From Plazaster borealis (lineage: Eukaryota; Echinodermata; Asteroidea; Forcipulatida; Labidiasteridae), in assembly GCA_021014325.1 (NCBI GenBank), contig CM037467.1, forward strand, positions 4,774,001 to 4,838,000: 64,000 bases of DNA. The letters run 5' to 3'. The notes below the pieces were generated by a model, which saw only the letters and a program-made list of their open reading frames with translations, searched no databases and had not been told where the DNA came from. Numbering within the stretch: position 1 is the stretch's first letter; every line of letters starts with the position of its first letter. Made by a program: the position numbers and the translations under genes. Below, piece after piece: positions 46,281 through 56,880 of this stretch.

Positions 46281-47927
46281 AGGTTAAAATGATAATGGTC
46301 CGCTTCTGCGGATCGATCACCTCACCTGTCAGATGATAAACCGAAATGAAGCCAAGCCCGAATCGTCCAACTTTCATTACGTCATCAACCTTGCCACTTT
46401 GCTCGGGCTTCTGTATACTGTCCCAGTCGTCCTTTTTGAAGACGGCATCGTTGTAGGCGTACAAAGCAGGTCCTTGGAATTCGCCCAATTTATCCGACCA
46501 CAGTCCCTCGCGAGAATGCTCTGTTTTGTCGTACAGGAAAATCACTTTCCTTGCTTTTGCATCATCTCCGTTCTGCAGAAGCTCCTGAAGATCAAATGGA
46601 AAATCAATGAAGCTTACAAAGAATAGAAAACTAGATTTGTTTCGTTCTTGAATAGAGCAAGGGAATTACCAAGTTCAATTTGTTGCTGTACTCATTTTCC
46701 AATATAGAGAGAGTCCTCATGTGAGTGGGGAAAAAATACAAGTCTCTAACCTCACGTTAAAATGGTGTAAATAGCCATTGCATACGATACCCTTCCGGGA
46801 CAAAAATTTGTCAACATCCAAAACATCCGATAACATCATTCTGAGAAAAATAGGTCTTTTTGTGCGGGGACGTTTTGGTTCATTCCTGACTTTCAATGAT
46901 ATTCAATCAAAATAGCCTTAAAGTTTACATTTTTTTGACTGAAGAAATATTCCTCCTTTGAATGTAAAGACCCATTAGTTGTTGAAATCCAATGACGTCA
47001 TATATTATACATTCTGTGATTATAGATATCAGATACTTTGTTAAAAACATTAAGATAAGAAGGAGCCAGCCCTTTTAAGCATTAAACATTTACATTGATA
47101 TAAATTCAAAATAAACTATACCTTAAGTATCTGTCCACCTTCAGGATACTTCTCAAGAACTGTCTTTAGATATACAGAAAGAGGCGGGACTACCTGCCCA
47201 AAAGCAGTTCCTGCAAATTGCAAAAAGGCATGCTCATTTTAGGTCTACTACAATGCAATACTGACGAGAGAATACACGTTAATTAGGCCATGGAGGTAGG
47301 AATAGATTAGGCCAAACAAAAAAATGTTCTGTTTCCGATTACATGCCATTTTTATTTTATTTTTCTGATACATTTGGCAAGTGTGTAAAAATTCCCTACT
47401 TCCCCGATTCAATTCAACAAAAACAACAGTGAGTGACAAAAAACTGCTCCAAAATCTATTAAAGACCTCTTCAGTACTTTAAACTCACACGGGGTACGCA
47501 AGAGATGTTGATGGTTAATATGGAGGTACAATTGTGTCGAACATATTTCAAAAAAGATATTTTTTCGGCTAAATCGTCTGCTCGCGACTTCTGTGTACGA
47601 TACCTTCAACCAAAGCACGAGTAAAAGCGGTCAATGTGTGTTTTATAACACCCAGACATATTGTAATGTCTAACTAGACGTCAAGGTACCAAGAAGCTGC
47701 TGTTGCTATGGGTAAATTATATTGGTTGCTATGGGACAGTACATTGGTTGCTATGGGATAGTTCGTTTGTGGCAACGGGTATATTACATTGTTTGCTGGT
47801 GTGTGTATAGCGCGTCGCGTTTTTGCATGGTTTCTGGTAAAAATAAGACATATCATGTGACGTGCTCTAAACCAATCAAAAGGCAGAATCTTGGTAAGGG
47901 GTGTTATATAGATAGACGCCATCTTTA

Positions 47928-48126
47928 CAGGGCCCAATTTCATAGAGCTGCTTAAGCACAAAAGTAGCTAAGCACAAGATAATTATGCTTACCATAATAA
48001 GGCTACCAGCCAAAATATAATGTCAAATGTACAATTTGTGACTGGTATCCTGCTCATTATTGCTAAGCAGGGATTTTTAAGCAATATTTTCTGCTTAATT
48101 AAGCAGCTCTATGAAATTGGGCCCAG
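47928..48126. repeat. MITE (GGGCCCAATTTCATAGAGCT), sacsin intron 1
   Basis: Ends CAGGGCCCAATTTCATAGAG and CTCTATGAAATTGGGCCCAG. The inner arms differ from 45196-45442. Confidence 0.9.
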
Positions 48127-48320
48127 GTAACTTGGGTTTGGGCTTTTGGGCCCCGTCAAGCGCTCCAATTATTTAACGCAGCCAAGTGGTTCACCGACCG
48201 ATCATGCAAGGAATTTGATAAAACTCCCGCATATCGCACGCGGTTTTAACGCAATACGCATATTGTGCGCTCAAAAATTAATTACCCGTAAAGGATGATT
48301 GACTTTACACTGTGTGATGT

Positions 48321-48510
48321 CAATGGGAGACTTTGGAACGATAGGTGGCAGCAGACTTACCAGGTAAATTTCCATTGTTAACGTAGTTCTGAGCATGCGC
48401 ACATTACCGAGAACAATTGATTTACCCATTGATCTCTATTATATTGAGATCAATGGATTTACCTGGTATTAAATCTGCTGCCACCTAGCGTCCCAGAAGT
48501 CTCCCATTGG
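48321..48510. repeat. Foldback element (GGCAGCAGAC / GTCTGCTGCC type)
   Basis: Arms CAATGGGAGACTTTGGAACG...GGTGGCAGCAGACTT and the inverted copy ending AGAAGTCTCCCATTG. The loop carries a second inverted pair around ATTGATCTCTA/AGATCAAT. Confidence 0.85.
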
Positions 48511-48753
48511 AACTACCGGTACTGCCAGGTAACTATTTGAATGGCCTTTGATCGTGTGTTGAAAACGGCATCACAACCACGTTTCGATTTCTATTGGTTT
48601 AAAGTCAATTATAAAACTTTGCGTTTGCATGTTGTAACTCATGGAAATACAATACAAATACCAACGACCTAGATTTATCAATGTCGGTGTTTGCTTTTGA
48701 AGCCCTCTGTCAGAGAAGTATAACCAGGAAATACATTTTTCTAAACATATAAT

Positions 48754-49312
48754 ATATATTTGGTTTGCGGTAACACCATGTGTATATCTACTTGCTAGGT
48801 AGATTTTGTTCTTTGAGACCTTGTCTTGCTTTTTATTCTACTGCCGCAGAGTAGAATATTCGGAATTCGGGAGACTTCTCAGTTCTGAAAAGAACTGTCC
48901 TGCTTATTAACTACTACCTGGGCGGGAGGTAGGAAATCGGGCGGGACTACTACTTTCGCTTTGTGGATCGGGGGGACTTCTCGTTAATTAATAACTACAC
49001 TGCCGCGGAGTGAGTCTAAATAGGTCTCAACGTTTCGACTATAGCTTGCTCTAGTCATCGTCAGGAGACTGAAGAGTGTAATACATGTTTGTCCATTTAC
49101 AGGGGGGATTCGGAATTCGGGAGACTTCTCAGTTCTGAAAAGAACTGTCCTGCTTATTAACTACTACCTGGGCGGGAGGTAGGAAATCGGGCGGGACTAC
49201 TACTTTCGCTATGTGGATCGGGGGGGGACTTCTAGCAAGTAGATATGCACATGGTGTTACCGCAAACCAAATATACATTGATACCTCACCATGCAATGCC
49301 TCAAATCCTATG
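48754..49312. repeat. Composite foldback element with histone-type stem-loops
   Basis: The arms TTTGGTTTGCGGTAACACCA..ATATCTACTTGCTAG and their inverse enclose a 115-bp segment repeated directly at about 48860 and 49110 (offset 250 bp). Each copy holds AGTTCTGAAAAGAACT (48881-48896, 49131-49146). Between them is a hammerhead-like block on the minus strand (49023-49068). The right arm continues as an inverted copy of the 68-bp satellite unit to about 49312. It lies in sacsin intron 1. Confidence 0.75.
49023..49068 (-). other. Hammerhead-like motif
   Basis: Minus strand: CTGACGA, one extra T, a five-bp stem (GACTA/TAGTC), then GAAACGTTGAGACC. It fits the CUGANGA...GAAA pattern with the same single-base anomaly as 9838-9880. 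The cleavage-site side is not convincing. Confidence 0.35.
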
Positions 49313-49589
49313 GATCCGTTGCAAATTAAATTGACTAACAGACTAACACTAGAAAACGTTGAGATTGTCAAGCTGAGCATTTCTGCATTGATTAATGATT
49401 GGGATTTTACAGGGACACATAATAAATACTGATGCACATCATGTGACGTGCTCTAAATCAATAAAAAGACAGAATATTTGTAAGGGGTGTTAAAATTCAT
49501 AACATTTGGGGTTTGTAACTTCTGACTTCTCATGGTAAAATCTTATGCTTACAATATTATTCAAACTTACCACTCGTATCGTTCGCCAT

Positions 49590-49683
49590 TGTGCTCCTTT
49601 TGCCGTGTCTAGTATTCCTTCATTACGAAATGCTGTTTGCCTCGGACTACATCACACAAAAAACAAATATAAAAACACCATTG
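49590..49683 (-). promoter_or_regulatory. 5' flank of the sacsin-like gene
   Basis: The short stretch between the proposed ATG (context GCACAATGG, a good Kozak match) and the next MITE. No TATA box is evident. Confidence 0.3.
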
Positions 49684-50030
49684 TTAAAGGCATGGATACT
49701 TTTTTGATAATTGTCAAAGACCAGTTACCTCACTTGGTGTATACCAATATACGCATAAAATAACAAACCTGTGAAAAATTGGGCTCAGTTGGTAAACGAA
49801 GTTGCAAGAAAATAATCATCCTTGTTGCATTATAGAATTGTGTGCTTTCAGATGCCTGAGAAAGGACTTCATGCCTGAAGCTTTTCTCAGATTCAAATTT
49901 TGGGGTCAAAATTTACCTCTTTCCCGAAAAATACATTTACTTCAAAAGGGGGCGTTTATAACAATGTTTTGTAATATCAACAGCTTTAAAGTGCTCTTTA
50001 TCAAGTAAGTTTTTATGGTCAGTAATTTGA
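49684..50030. repeat. TTAA-type palindromic MITE, right end disturbed
   Basis: Left end TTAAAGGCATGGATACTTTT, with the shared CTTGCAACTTCG-type and GGTGTATACCAA blocks. The normal right terminus runs into the element at 50044. Confidence 0.7.
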
Positions 50031-50043
50031 GTGTGTACTTTCA

Positions 50044-50402
50044 GACACGTTGCCTTTGGATTCGGCGCTTTGGGCTTTAAAAAGGGTTTGTTATGAAATA
50101 ATAATGGTTGGAAAGATGTTTTAAAAGTAGAATATAATTATTCACACAAATCTATCTCGAAATTATGTGGTTTTCCTTTTACTTCGTGAACTATAACAGG
50201 GTCCGCCTTCGACATTTTGTAGAACCATTTTTTGACTCCACAAAATGGCAGACCGTGTTAGTTTACGAATTAAAAGAAAAATTGACCACAAAATATCGAG
50301 GGATAATTGTGTGAATACTACTTTAATTTAAAACATCTTTCCAACCAAGTTCATTTCATAAACAAACGCTTTTATAGCCCAAAGCGATGTGCCCCCTTTA
50401 AT
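50044..50402. repeat. Palindromic MITE, degenerate copy of 57438-57828
   Basis: Begins ACACGTTGCCTTTGGATTCG and ends CGATGTGCCCCCTTTAA. The centre ACTCCACAAAATGGC is inverted around the middle. Confidence 0.75.
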
Positions 50403-51649
50403 ATTTCAGAATTGACATTTTTTACTTTACGGTAACGGAATTGAAATTGGAGAAACTATACCTGATCAGTTTGTTATTTATTATTTACTTTCATTGAGAG
50501 CTTAACTCCACAATTACTCAAGAAATTACTGACCGATAAAGAAATCGTTGTTAGTCTTCAGATTAGGAATCGAATTAGTTTGAGTCCCAAGGTTGTCGAG
50601 TCTGTTTTACAATCATTCTGAGCACCCTAACAAGACCAAGTTCTCGTCTTTGAATTGAGACTGTACCGGTAGTACAATTAAGTTCACTAAGAAGGGACAT
50701 CACTCTAAATCGCTCAAATCTGACCCGGATTCCGGGTCACAGACTGACCAAGAAAATGGTTTTAAAAATGGGATTTGAACTCGGATTCTACATCAGTTTG
50801 ACCAATTTATGGGTCATTTTGACACAGATTCGGGGTCGTAATGACCAGAAATGGGTCAGGCCCCCTGGGACCCACGGAATTCGGGTCAATTCTGACCCGG
50901 GAGGTTTAGGGGTGTATATGATGCTATCTGTAACATGATGTGAACACTGTAAGAAAGAATAATTACCCTCAAGCTTTTTGTTAATAAATAAGAAGCAGAA
51001 ATGATTATACATTAAAGTGACCCTTCTTGGTGAGAACACGATGAATAACTTTACAAACATCAGACAACACCCCATATATGATAATAGAATGTATAATATA
51101 TAAATTATATTGCGTGGGATGGGATTTATTATAAGGAAGTAATATTTTTTACTTTTTTTAATGAGATATCATCGACTGTGCAAGTATCGCGCATATCGAA
51201 AAAGAGAGAAATAAATTCGAACGAAGACTACAATTCTATTAAATCAAATCTTCTTTTTAAATTATCTATTTGAATTATCCAAAATTCTCGAAATTAAAAA
51301 TACTCATACCCATTGTTAAACATTAATGTTCAATTTTTGTATAGGCCTAATAAAACTAATTTGTTCAAATTAACATTGAAACAAAATTAAAACGAGGATG
51401 CTTACTATTAGAAACCCCATTTGCCAATCACGCCTGAATGTGTGCGTCTATCATATAGATTTAATGACAACGTCCGTCGTCAGTTGGGCAGCATTCTAAA
51501 AAACAAATTACAAGTAACCGAAAACGGAGGTCAAGTCTTATTCTCAGGTTTTCTTCGTTATTTTGTTTAATTGATTTTCCTTTCATATTGTTTATCACTT
51601 AGTATTACATTCCCAACATCATATATAATTGTGTTGACCATACACTACG
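50403..51649. other. No gene seen; foldback at 50715-50915
   Basis: AT-rich. The one structured part is a CCCGGGTCA-type foldback (CTGACCCGGATTCCGGGTCA through TGACCCGGGAGGTTTAGG), related to 9946-10092. Confidence 0.5.
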
Positions 51650-52016
51650 TTAAAGGCACTGAACACGTTTGGTATTTGTCAAAGACCAGTGTTCTCACTT
51701 GGTGTATCCCAACATAAAATAACAAGCCTGTGAGAATTTGGGCTTAATTGGTCATCGAAGTTGCAAGAAAATGATAAAAGAAAAAACACCCCTGTTGTAC
51801 AAATTTGTTAGCTTTCAGATAGGAACAAAAACTTCTTGCAAGAAGTTTTTATTATTTTAGTGAGAAATTACCTCTTTCTCAAAAACTACGTTACTTCAAA
51901 GGGAGTCGTTTTCTACAATGTTTTATACTATCAACAGCTCTCCGTTGCTCATTACCAAGTCAGTTTTTATGCTAATATATATTTTGAGTAATTACCAAAC
52001 GTGTACAGTGCCTGTA
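51650..52016. repeat. TTAA-ended palindromic MITE
   Basis: Left end TTAAAGGCACTGAACACGTT, right end AACGTGTACAGTGCCTGTAA. It contains the AAAACTTCTTGCAAGAAGTTTT palindrome also seen at 45910 and 59773. A second, truncated relative follows directly (to about 52300). Confidence 0.85.
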
Positions 52017-52300
52017 AAGGTATTGTACACTTTTGGTAACAGCTCAAAATCAGTGTCCACATTTTGTGTGATTCAACATATGCACGAACAAACAAACCTG
52101 TGAAAGTTTGAGCTCAATTGGTCATCGAGATCACGAAAAAATAGTGAAAAGAGACCTTATGTGTTTTCTGGGGGTTTTTTTTTCAAAATATCGCGCGTGA
52201 TAAAAACTATTGTTTTACTCATTTCTCAGAAACAATATCATTTTAGGCAGAAATATTTTAAGGAACCCTTTCTACCATTACTTACTTTAAATCATGTAAG

Positions 52301-53084
52301 TTGTGTGTGAATCTTGAACATTTGTGTTTTTTGATCTTACCAATAGTGTGCAGGCCTTTAAACAAAATCCCGCCCACGTAAAACTCCATGATGTTCGAAT
52401 AATTATGCGCGAGACTTGCACAAAGGTCTGTTATAAAAGTTTCAGGAGTGGGCCGTGACCTCGCACGCATTCAGGCATGAATTGCTCAGCACACAATGAT
52501 GTCATTTGGTTATAAACGTCCTTGGCAAGCTTTAAATCTTGCTGATCGTTTGTGCCTGTAGTGGAGTCAAGTCTCATGTTAATATCGTGGATCTCTTAAC
52601 ATCGTGGTCCCAGAAAATTAACCTTTTTTGTTTTTGCTCTCAGTACGTCAGCATAGACGACTTTCATATCGGTAACCAAGAACCTTCTACCCGTCTGGCA
52701 AAAAAAACCTGAAATGTCGCGGAAATTTTAAATAATTTTGAAAAAACACGCCCTTTTTTCCGACCGGACGAATTTCCGCTGACCATGTCTTTCAAAAGTC
52801 TCATTATATCATTAATTTGTTTACCTTAATGTTGTTCTGTTCTTAGAAATATCAAGGGCCAGATCCCGTTTCACTTTTTTGTTTAAAGATTGACATCGAA
52901 AGTACGTATTTTCACCTCAAAAACGTAAAACAATGGGTCGTAAGAATAAAAAAAAAGTAGTAAACTCTGACAAGTAGGCCTACTAGCAAATAGTAAAAGC
53001 ATCAACTTCTAAAAAGAAGCATTCAGCAACAACATCTTCTAAATTCCGTATGAATAAACTTATTTTTTTACTGCAAATACTCAC
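52301..53084. other. No gene seen
   Basis: AT-rich; short frames only. No repeat pair recognised. Confidence 0.4.
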
Positions 53085-53476
53085 TTAAAGGCACTGTACA
53101 CGTTTTGGTAATTACTCACACACAAAAATTGCATGAAAACTTACTTGGTAACGAGCAACGGGGAGCTGTTGATAATATAAAACGTTGTGAGAAACGACTC
53201 CTTCTAAAGTTACGTAGTTTTTGAGAAAAACAAATGTAATTTTTTCACTGAAATACTTGAATTTGAAAAAGACTTCTGGCCAGAAGTCTTTTTTCAGGCA
53301 TCTGAAAGTACACAAATTTGTGCAACAAGTGTGTTTTTTCTTTCATTATTTTCTTGCAACTTCGATGACCAATTGAGGTCAAATTTTCAAAGATTGGTTA
53401 TTTTATGCATATGTTTGGATACACCAAGTGAGAATACTGGTCTTTGACAATTTCCAAACGTGTCCAGTGCCTTTAA
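53085..53476. repeat. TTAA-ended palindromic MITE
   Basis: Left end TTAAAGGCACTGTACACGTT, right end AACGTGTCCAGTGCCTTTAA. It shares its last TTAA with the next MITE, so two copies stand back to back. Confidence 0.85.
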
Positions 53477-53522
53477 AGGGCCTGTATTTTGGTGACACAA
53501 AATTACCGGCAATAAAAACTTA

Positions 53523-53682
53523 AGTAGGATTTGAAACTTTGCATGGTGGAAATACGATATGGAAAGGTTTGCGGTAACACCATGTAATATCTCTAAATGA
53601 GTTGGGGTGGTTCTGAAAAGAACCGTTGGTTTTCAACTGAGTTTAGAGATATTACATGGTGTTACCGCAAACCTTTCCATAT
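53523..53682. mobile_element. Foldback element with histone-type stem-loop and 12-bp target duplication
   Basis: Flanked by AATAAAAACTTA on both sides (53511-53522 and 53683-53694). It starts with one full 68-bp satellite unit (AGTAGGATTTGAAACTTTGC onward). It then folds back through GTAATATCTCTAAA/TTTAGAGATATTAC and the inverted GGTGTTACCGCAAACC. It is non-coding, 160 bp. Confidence 0.85.
53609..53624 (-). promoter_or_regulatory. Histone-mRNA-type 3' stem-loop inside the foldback
   Basis: The minus strand reads CCAAC, GGTTCTTTTCAGAACC, ACCCC. The six-bp stem, TTTC loop, 5' CCAA and 3' ACCC flanks all fit the metazoan replication-dependent histone mRNA stem-loop. No histone gene or purine-rich downstream element is nearby, so it is a look-alike or a captured signal. 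Confidence 0.65.
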
Positions 53683-53953
53683 AATAAAAACTTACTTGGT
53701 AAGAAGTACAGTAGCTTCTGATAGTATAAAGCATTTCACTTTGAAGTAATGTGGTTATGGAAAAAGATATCAGTTTTATCAAAAGAACTTTGAATCTGAG
53801 AAGCGTTTCTGTCAGAAACGTTTCTCAGATTGTGTATTAAAATTGCAGATTATTCTTCCTGCTTGGACATAACCGCTCCAGATTTTCGGCATATCTCAAA
53901 AACGCTACCATGCACATTTTGAAATGAAATTTTCACAGGTTAGTTTTATGGTT

Positions 53954-54105
53954 TACCGGTAGCAAGATTTTTTTCCTACGAACTGTTTGTCCCAAAACGG
54001 GAAATTTAACATGGGCTGGAGGAAGAGGATTCAAAAGAGGGCGCTACCAAAAGAAGTTTGTACACAGTTCACCGTATGGGGGGACAAAAAGTTCGCGTAC
54101 CGGTA
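53954..54105. repeat. Foldback (TACCGGTA ends) nested in a MITE
   Basis: Ends TACCGGTAGC and GCGTACCGGTA. The body shares GGGAAATTTAACATGGGCTG and AAAGAGGGCGCTACCAAAAG with 24055-24206. Confidence 0.8.
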
Positions 54106-54559
54106 TGTCTACAACAGACTATATAGGATTGAAACAAACAGTGGGTTCCAATAACCAAACGTATACAATCCCTTTAACGCTTTGGAGTAAATACTTCTAA
54201 TAGCAAGCTGTCTACCATAGCTGAATGGCTTTTAACAAAAGGTTCCCTTTGTGTTCTAAAACCCAATCACGTCCACGCACCCCAAACACCCACACACCTA
54301 AAGCAGCATTTGAATTGACAGAAACAGAGAAATCAACAAGTCAGCCATGAGTGATTTTGATTCTGAAAATCATCAGTTTGATGAAGGTGATTCGTCTGGA
54401 TCTCCAGAATCAAAGCAAAACGGGGTTTTTTAAATTACTGAAACATATAGTGTCTTATTGACCAAACGTGTCTTATTGACCTACGGCTAAAGTCAAGAAA
54501 AAAGCTTTCTCAGCCATCTCCAGCCCCTAACAAAGTCTCGGGAAGAAACCAGAATCCAA

Positions 54560-54873
54560 CTCTGGATGGAAAAGCTTTAATGACCCTCCTCCAACTGCCA
54601 TGGGAATACCTGAAAGCCTACCACCCCCCCCCCCGGGGTCAATGGAAAACGCTCAACCGCCTCAGAACGAGAACTGGAAGATCAAAAGATGCTCTGGTCA
54701 GATGGGGCTACAAGACTGGCCCAACCCCCTGTGAATGTGGAGAAGCAGACCATACTATGGAGCACTGCCTTGTCTGCCCTCTACTACCCAACCCTTGTAG
54801 CTCAAAAGACCTTGCAGTGTTCAATAAAAACGCAAAGGACTGTGTAAAGAAATGTGAAACTGCAATATAACCA
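54560..54873 (+). mobile_element. LINE ORF2 C-terminal fragment
   Basis: The frame 54580-54870 encodes WKTLNRLRTRTGRSKDALVR, WGYKTGPTPCECGEADHTME and HCLVCPL. The LNRLRTG..R....WG....P.C.CG...T.EH....C pattern is the cysteine-histidine tail of many invertebrate LINE reverse transcriptases. It is truncated at the 5' side, with a C/G homopolymer at about 54627-54639 just before the motif. No catalytic domain. Confidence 0.75.
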
Positions 54874-55499
54874 CCACGCTTTAGTGATACGAAAAGAAGA
54901 AGAATTAACCAAACCACAAGTAGGGCATACCAACAATCAGAGCGGAGAAGGAGACTAAAGAAGATGAGAGCTGAATATGAGCACCAATTGGCATCACTAT
55001 CATTGACAAACAGCTATTTAATTTTACCTTAAAAGTTGAAGGACAAAATATATGCAAAACATTGAATTTTTATGGAAATTTATTTACTTAATATTTCAAT
55101 TACTTCCTCTGATTTTATGAACTAAAAAACAGGCCTAAATGAGGCATATACATTTCTGAAGAAGAACAAAATGCTTTGTTATAATCTAAATTAGCTTGCT
55201 TTATTGAAACGAAACCAAAAAGGTTTTATTTTATCTTCAGCTTAACTATAAGCCTTGTGAGTTGTTGTGTACTATTTCTGTCTTGATACACTGTGCATTT
55301 AGAGTCTATTTAGTATTTCAGTGAAACCTGTATCCTGGTAGGAACATTCATAAACGCTGCCATTTGTTCAGGTGTCTTTACTTTTGTGTCCAAGGTAGCT
55401 CTAGGGCTACCTTGAATTGACCAGCTTGCAATTTGTAGTATTTTCTCCATTTTATGCATATTGAAAATATGTAAACGCTAAAAAAAAAAGTAAATACTT
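54874..55499. other. No gene seen
   Basis: AT-rich, possibly the 3' UTR of the LINE fragment, then unstructured sequence. Confidence 0.35.
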
Positions 55500-56880
55500 T
55501 TCATGTAATTAGGCCTGCGCTAAACGTCGAACTTTTGCCGTGTCGAACTCAAATGATTTTCGCACGGCAAAAGTGCGACAATTAAAACGAATCGGTGACA
55601 AACGTCGAATTTAGTAAAATAGTTTGCCGCACTTAAAGTATTCAAAATTGCTAAAGAGTCATGTTTCATGTTGTCAATTTGAGCTGTGACACTCAAATAA
55701 TTATTAATGACAAAATCATAGTGACATTGTTTCCCAATTTAAATGTTGTCATTATTATTACCATCGTTTGTGAGTGGCGTTCATCGTCTTTTTTAAGAAT
55801 GTCAAACAAAATCAATTAGTTTAATTCTGAAATCTACAGATTAAGTTTGTTCCAGTCAGAAGTTGTTTCCTTTCCCACCCAGGAATACTCTCAGTAACGA
55901 TACTAACAAGGAGAATGTTCACGTTATTAGAAAATACAAATAAAACATTTTTCACAAGTTTTGCGCATGCGTATTCCCAGAGAGCACCGCCCGATTCGAA
56001 TCGACACGGCAAGAGCGCGACGTTTGTCACCACGTCGTGCAACTACCGTGTAGCACGGCAGCAGTGTTATGTAGAGACAGTTCAATTTAAACAATTATTT
56101 CCGATAACCACGGTAATAATATGAGGTTCAACTCCAGAATCACTCCGGGAGCATGCACATTTTCAGAGTCTTCGTGGACGAATTTAATCAGACAATATTG
56201 TTTTTACGAAGTGGCAAATGTGTCAAAAATCTTAAAATTTAGCAAATCGGTTTTTATTTTTAAAGTATTGATGTGTTCAATGCTGTTAACATTTTCACAG
56301 AGTTTCAGGACCTAATACTTACAATTTTCGTAATTACACTAATTAGAATAACCGACGAATAATATATTTTAATATTTTTGTTTTTACGAAGTGACAAATC
56401 AAAATTCGCCACCGAAGTACATTGAACTACATAGCGCGGGCACGATGCCAAAATAGGCGTGGTTTAACGTTCGGGTTTTTACGAAGTGACAAAACATTTC
56501 ATTACGGTTTTTACGAAGTGAGAAACCTAAACACGCATTGGTTTGTACACAGCGCTCTGCGGGCAGGTCTGTTTTGGGGGGTTTACGAAGCGACAAATAT
56601 GTTTAGGAATTAATTACTCATCAAAACAGTCGCAGAATTGAAAAAATGCTGACAGTTCTGAATGACTGAAGTATTCAGCTTTATTTTGATAGTAAACTTT
56701 CAAAGAAAAAATAGTAATTAGTGTCCTAAACAATAGTTTGAAAAATAGTTCAAACTTCAAACGCGATTTTCTAAAACCCCGTACTTTTGGCTGCAGTGCT
56801 AAATCGTCGCTTCGTAAAAACAGCGACCAATTGATGTATATTGTTTTATGCCAAAGTGGAAAGTAATACTTCAACAATAA
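55500..56880. other. CpG-containing region with repeated GTTTTTACGAAGYGACAAA motif
   Basis: An inverted pair ACTTTTGCCGTG/CACGGCAAAAGT lies at about 55531-55573. A GCGCATGCGT word (NRF1-like) is at about 55961. Six copies of the motif are at 56200, 56380, 56475, 56507 and 56581 (plus) and 56804-56821 (minus). No conserved coding frame. It may be a promoter region of an unseen gene or the subterminal part of a DNA transposon. Confidence 0.5.

Larger units (their letters stand above)
44880..47210 (-). other. Sacsin repeat 1, N-terminal ATPase part (exons 2-4)
   Basis: Exon 2 encodes [20 protein letters not shown] and then EGGQILK. Exon 3 encodes ELLQNGDDAKARKVIFLYDK through GRFGLGFISVYHLT. Exon 4 begins DLPSVLSGNSVGFLDP. 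The canonical ADDAGA is changed to GDDAKA, but the catalytic Glu, Asn and Asp are present. Confidence 0.85.
32182..49589 (-). pseudogene. SACS: Sacsin-like giant co-chaperone, probably decaying
   Basis: Sacsin-type protein: three HSP90-like ATPase repeats, a J domain that in the family recruits HSP70, and a C-terminal HEPN domain. Exons on the minus strand: 49589-49571 (MANDTS plus one base), 47210-47122, 46584-46326, and 44921-32182 as one giant exon. Junctions are GT/AG and phases fit. ATPase motifs at the three repeats are ELLQNGDDA/GRFGLGF, ELIQNADDAGA/GRSGLGF and EQLQNADDAGS/GRFGIGF. The E, N and D residues of the Bergerat fold are all kept. No N-terminal ubiquitin-like domain is seen. 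Length is near 4,350 codons, close to human sacsin. Lesions: frameshifts near 39285, 37990, 33325, 33030, 32795 and 32610, and TAG at 32458-32460. About 2,000 codons upstream of the first lesion, and about 1,550 between 37990 and 33325, are open. The decay therefore looks recent, or some lesions may be assembly errors. Confidence 0.85.
53474..54177. repeat. TTAA-type MITE interrupted by two nested insertions
   Basis: The outer MITE runs from TTAAAGGGCCTGTATTTTGG to ACGTATACAATCCCTTTAA and belongs to the 7449-7809 family. It is interrupted at 53523-53682 by a foldback and at 53954-54105 by a TACCGGTA-ended foldback. Without the inserts it is about 390 bp, the usual length. Confidence 0.8.

Noticed and set aside
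56200..56600. CRISPR-like array
   Set aside because: Repeats are irregularly spaced, one is inverted, the genome is eukaryotic, and no cas genes exist; treated as a motif cluster instead.
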